Of a DNA stretch of 64,000 nt, positions 61,201 to 64,000 are shown piece by piece. The notes below the pieces were generated by a model. That model was not told the DNA's origin. It saw only the letters and a program-made list of their open reading frames with translations, and made no database searches. A program made the position numbers and the translations under genes. Numbering within the stretch: the first letter of the stretch is position 1; each line of letters starts with the position of its first letter. This DNA comes from CAZRQL01 sp964602415 (GTDB lineage: Bacteria; Bacteroidota; Bacteroidia; Cytophagales; Flammeovirgaceae), in assembly GCA_964602415.1 (NCBI GenBank), contig CAZRQL010000019.1, positions 5,736 to 69,735 of the forward strand, written 5' to 3'.

Positions 61201-61551
61201 TGTTTGATTTCAATAATAATGAAAAAGTATGCGCAAAAAATTATCCAACCCAAACCTTAGTAAAATGTTTGTTTTTGAAGACGACTGACCTGCTACCCAA
61301 ATTGATTTGGTTGCTGACTTAGTCAGGTTGACTTTTTGACTTAATAAATACACCCAGCAAATAAATCAATTTGATTCAATACCTAATAGGTTTCACCAAA
61401 AAATCAATCAATTAATCTGATAGCTTGATTCATTAAGCCTAAACTTCCTCTGGTTTAGGTTTGAACCCCGTGGCCTCCCCTTGTGCATTTGCCTGTATTT
61501 TTGGCAAACCATATATGCGCGAAACTGACCATCTTATAGGAGTAGTATATT
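61201..61551. other. AT-rich intergenic stretch without recognised features
   Basis: About 350 bp between the REP cluster and the terminator of the next gene. I see no ORF with signature, no RNA gene and no convincing promoter. A palindromic-looking element CCTAAAC...GTTTAGG sits near 61438-61459. Confidence 0.4.
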
Positions 61552-61584
61552 AAAAAAAAAGCCACGGGCATCAAACCCGTGGCT
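61552..61584 (-). terminator. Intrinsic terminator of the repeat-protein gene
   Basis: On the minus strand GCCACGGG-tttgatg-CCCGTGGC is followed by nine T, 27 bp past the stop codon at 61610. Confidence 0.92.
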
Positions 61585-61609
61585 ATTATCAAGACATAAA
61601 AATTTAAAC

Positions 61610-64000
61610 CTACTTCGCTACAATGAATTTGAGGGTTTCAATCTCAGTTCCGCATCTGTACTGTATGAAGTACACACCTGTAGCCAAACCAGACACATTG
61701 ACTTCAAAAGGCTGCTGTCCTTGCAATACGCCTTCGACTTCCACTGCCCCCAGAAGGTTGTTAATCTGGTAGTAAATAGGGGCTTTCTGCGAGGTTTGCA
61801 AGTAGAGCACACCAGTTGTAACAGGGTTGGGGTACAAACCGGCTGCGCATGGCTCATTGCTTCCCATCTCTTCAAAGTTCACTGCCGCAACGGGAGAATA
61901 CTCAAAACTGCCATCCAAATCGACCATTTTGAGTCTGTAATAGTTAACCCCCAGCGAAGGATAGTAATCTATGAACTGATAAGCAATCACGATTGAAGAG
62001 TTTCCGGCGGCTTGCACTGTTCCCAAAGAGTCAAACTTTCCGTCCTGGTTCATTCGCTCTACCGCAAAATAGTGTGTGTTTTGCTCGGAAGCGGTTTTCC
62101 ATTCCAGTGCGGCGGCGTAGTTCCCTTCTTTTCGGGCTTTGAATGAGATAAGGGTGAGGGGCAAATCTGCATCGGGGTCAATAGTGAAAGTAGTGTTAGC
62201 GTACACAGTGCTGCTGCTGTTGGCATCCAAGACTCTAAGCGGCATGCTGGCAGTAGAAATACCGAGGATGACCGTTTCAACACCCTCAAGATTAGTGTCG
62301 TCAATAATGTCGAACTCAAGCGTAAAGATGCTACCCGGCGAGGTGCCATCGTAAGTGCCAGCAGGAATAAACAAGGAGGTATTGATGGTGTAATCAGCGT
62401 CTCTTGTGGCTGTTGAGGTTGGGTCAATGGTAAAGTTGACGGTTAGGCCTCCGCTTGGTACCACACCCAGAATCCTAACTTGAGGACGTTGGTAAGTAAC
62501 TGCATCTTCGATAGCTGAGTAAGTACTTTCTACAAACTCAATTCTCGGGGTTTCGAGTATGGTGTAGGTGGTGCTGTTTTGGTTAGGCGACACGGCAGAA
62601 GCTGTGGTATTGCCTATGACAGCAGGGCCGCTCACCGAAGCGATACCTATGCTGATGGTCTCATCAGGGCTTCCTTCCCAGACGGCATCGCTGACGATGG
62701 TCAGCGGGATATTGAAGAAACTGGCCGGACTGGTTCCGTCGTAAGTGCCGGCGGGTATGGTCATGGAAGCAGGCAGGCTGTAATCCACGCCACCGCCTGT
62801 GGCCGTGCCGGAGGTGCTGAAATTGACGGTTACGCCGCCGGTTGGTATTGTGCCCCTGACTTTGAGCTGTGGTGTGTTACCTCCCACGCTTTCGTAGTCT
62901 GAGTAGGCAGCCGCCGCAAACTCAATTCTCGGGGTTTCGAGTATGGTGTAGGTGGTGCTGTTTTGGTTAGGCGACACGGCAGAAGCTGTGGTATTGCCTA
63001 TGACAGCAGGGCCGCTCACCGAAGCGATACCTATGCTGATGGTCTCATCAGGGCTTCCTTCCCAGACGGCATCGCTGACGATGGTCAGCGGGATATTGAA
63101 GAAACTGGCCGGACTGGTTCCGTCGTAAGTGCCGGCGGGTATGGTCATGGAAGCAGGCAGGCTGTAATCCACGCCACCGCCTGTGGCCGTGCCGGAGGTG
63201 CTGAAATTGACGGTTACGCCGCCGGTTGGTATTGTGCCCCTGACTTTGAGCTGTGGTGTGTTACCTCCCACGCTTTCGTAGTCTGAGTAGGCAGCCGCCG
63301 CAAACTCAATTCTCGGGGTTTCGAGTATGGTGTAGGTGGTGCTGTTTTGGTTAGGCGACACGGCAGAAGCTGTGGTATTGCCTATGACAGCAGGGCCGCT
63401 CACCGAAGCGATACCTATGCTGATGGTCTCATCAGGGCTTCCTTCCCAGACGGCATCGCTGACGATGGTCAGCGGGATATTGAAGAAACTGGCCGGACTG
63501 GTTCCGTCGTAAGTGCCGGCGGGTATGGTCATGGAAGCAGGCAGGCTGTAATCCACGCCACCGCCTGTGGCCGTGCCGGAGGTGCTGAAATTGACGGTTA
63601 CGCCGCCGGTTGGTATTGTGCCCCTGACTTTGAGCTGTGGTGTGTTACCTCCCACGCTTTCGTAGTCTGAGTAGGCAGCCGCCGCAAACTCAATTCTCGG
63701 GGTTTCGAGTATGGTGTAGGTGGTGCTGTTTTGGTTAGGCGACACGGCAGAAGCTGTGGTATTGCCTATGACAGCAGGGCCGCTCACCGAAGCGATACCT
63801 ATGCTGATGGTCTCATCAGGGCTTCCTTCCCAGACGGCATCGCTGACGATGGTCAGCGGGATATTGAAGAAACTGGCCGGACTGGTTCCGTCGTAAGTGC
63901 CGGCGGGTATGGTCATGGAAGCAGGCAGGCTGTAATCCACGCCACCGCCTGTGGCCGTGCCGGAGGTGCTGAAATTGACGGTTACGCCGCCGGTTGGTAT
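61610..64000 (-). CDS. Tandem Calx-beta-like repeat protein with T9SS sorting domain, 5' part beyond the window
   Basis: The frame is open to the right edge, leaving at least 796 residues. It is built of 128-residue units (RIEFAAAAYSDYESVGG, VTVNFSTSGTATGGGVDYSL, AGTYDGTSPASFFNIPL, DETISIGIASVSGPAVIG), similar to Calx-beta/choice-of-anchor repeats. A final diverged unit (RIEFVESTYSAIEDAVTY) is followed by a fibronectin-like domain (LPLTLISFKARKEGNYAAALEW) and a type A T9SS sorting domain (GLYPNPVTTGVLYLQ ... GVYFIQY). Predicted to be a repetitive cell-surface adhesin or matrix protein. Metal-binding acidic pairs in the repeats suggest calcium. Confidence 0.88.
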   Translation of the reverse strand: MPTGGVTVNFSTSGTATGGGVDYSLPASMTIPAGTYDGTSPASFFNIPLTIVSDAVWEGSPDETISIGIASVSGPAVIGNTTASAVSPNQNSTTYTILETPRIEFAAAAYSDYESVGGNTPQLKVRGTIPTGGVTVNFSTSGTATGGGVDYSLPASMTIPAGTYDGTSPASFFNIPLTIVSDAVWEGSPDETISIGIASVSGPAVIGNTTASAVSPNQNSTTYTILETPRIEFAAAAYSDYESVGGNTPQLKVRGTIPTGGVTVNFSTSGTATGGGVDYSLPASMTIPAGTYDGTSPASFFNIPLTIVSDAVWEGSPDETISIGIASVSGPAVIGNTTASAVSPNQNSTTYTILETPRIEFAAAAYSDYESVGGNTPQLKVRGTIPTGGVTVNFSTSGTATGGGVDYSLPASMTIPAGTYDGTSPASFFNIPLTIVSDAVWEGSPDETISIGIASVSGPAVIGNTTASAVSPNQNSTTYTILETPRIEFVESTYSAIEDAVTYQRPQVRILGVVPSGGLTVNFTIDPTSTATRDADYTINTSLFIPAGTYDGTSPGSIFTLEFDIIDDTNLEGVETVILGISTASMPLRVLDANSSSTVYANTTFTIDPDADLPLTLISFKARKEGNYAAALEWKTASEQNTHYFAVERMNQDGKFDSLGTVQAAGNSSIVIAYQFIDYYPSLGVNYYRLKMVDLDGSFEYSPVAAVNFEEMGSNEPCAAGLYPNPVTTGVLYLQTSQKAPIYYQINNLLGAVEVEGVLQGQQPFEVNVSGLATGVYFIQYRCGTEIETLKFIVAK
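62533..64000. repeat. 384-bp tandem repeats, three complete copies and one partial, apparently identical
   Basis: Copies begin at 62533, 62917, 63301 and 63685 (the last cut by the window edge after 316 bp). I see no differences between them at nucleotide level, including third codon positions, so they were duplicated recently or are kept identical by recombination. Copy number may be misassembled. Confidence 0.92.

Noticed and set aside
61438..61500. Possible tRNA 3' half near GGTTTGAACCCCGTGGC
   Set aside because: No matching 5' half or cloverleaf can be drawn.
62579..63670. Three identical 107-codon plus-strand frames
   Set aside because: They are shadows of the 384-bp repeats in the minus-strand T9SS protein gene.

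Overview
The window is from a Bacteroidota chromosome, most likely a free-living Cytophagales-like or related lineage; the exact family cannot be fixed from the sequence. The evidence is several type IX secretion (T9SS) C-terminal sorting domains, TonB-dependent receptors with carboxypeptidase-regulatory N-termini, DUF5689-type lipoproteins, a Bacteroidetes-style SRP RNA, and repeated TAnnTTTG promoter elements, one of them a textbook TTG-N19-TAnnTTTG in front of tRNA-Arg. Most of the window is ordinary chromosome: housekeeping genes mixed with very large secreted or outer-membrane proteins.

Layout. 1-3624: plus-strand run of a cadherin-repeat T9SS protein (cut by the left edge), an M43-type metalloprotease and a SprT-like protein. 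3598-6230: tsaE, tRNA-Arg(ACG), a class-III aminotransferase and a methyltransferase. 6318-9852: three lipoprotein genes; two AT-rich ones are boxed by identical 91-bp direct repeats. 9861-12366: rnpA, ftsE, lysC. 12501-18554: lipoproteins, a five-gene minus-strand run (META lipoprotein, plsC, mgsA, nupC-type transporter, lipoprotein), a secreted protein and rimM. 18604-23108: purS, SRP RNA (ffs), a TatD-family nuclease, gltA and dnaG. 23195-31544: an AsmA-like giant protein, a T9SS subtilase and a polytopic membrane protein. 31541-36299: a four-gene minus-strand run (NYN/cold-shock protein, GreA-like, RND/MMPL exporter, rfbD). 36509-46700: a lipoprotein and two paralogous giant NHL-propeller T9SS proteins. 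46889-55842: plus-strand set of a TolB-like beta-propeller outer-membrane protein, aroA, a TonB-dependent receptor and an SGNH lipoprotein.

The last 8 kb is the unusual part. A second TonB-dependent receptor gene (56192-59467) is split by one in-frame TGA. It is followed by a cluster of palindromes and a composite tandem array (47-bp A modules and 168-bp B modules in the order A-B-A-B-A-A-B-B') abutting a small HUH/Y1 transposase gene. The transposase gene has a matching pair of hairpins on its other side. This is a REP/RAYT-like arrangement and is my leading candidate for an under-described system. The right edge runs into a T9SS protein built from apparently identical 384-bp (128-residue) tandem repeats that continue beyond the window.

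Genes work together mainly in short operons. The clearest functional couples are the TonB receptor with the SGNH hydrolase, plsC with overlapping mgsA and META genes, and the NYN RNase-like gene with the GreA-like gene. No CRISPR array, prophage or recognised defence island was seen.
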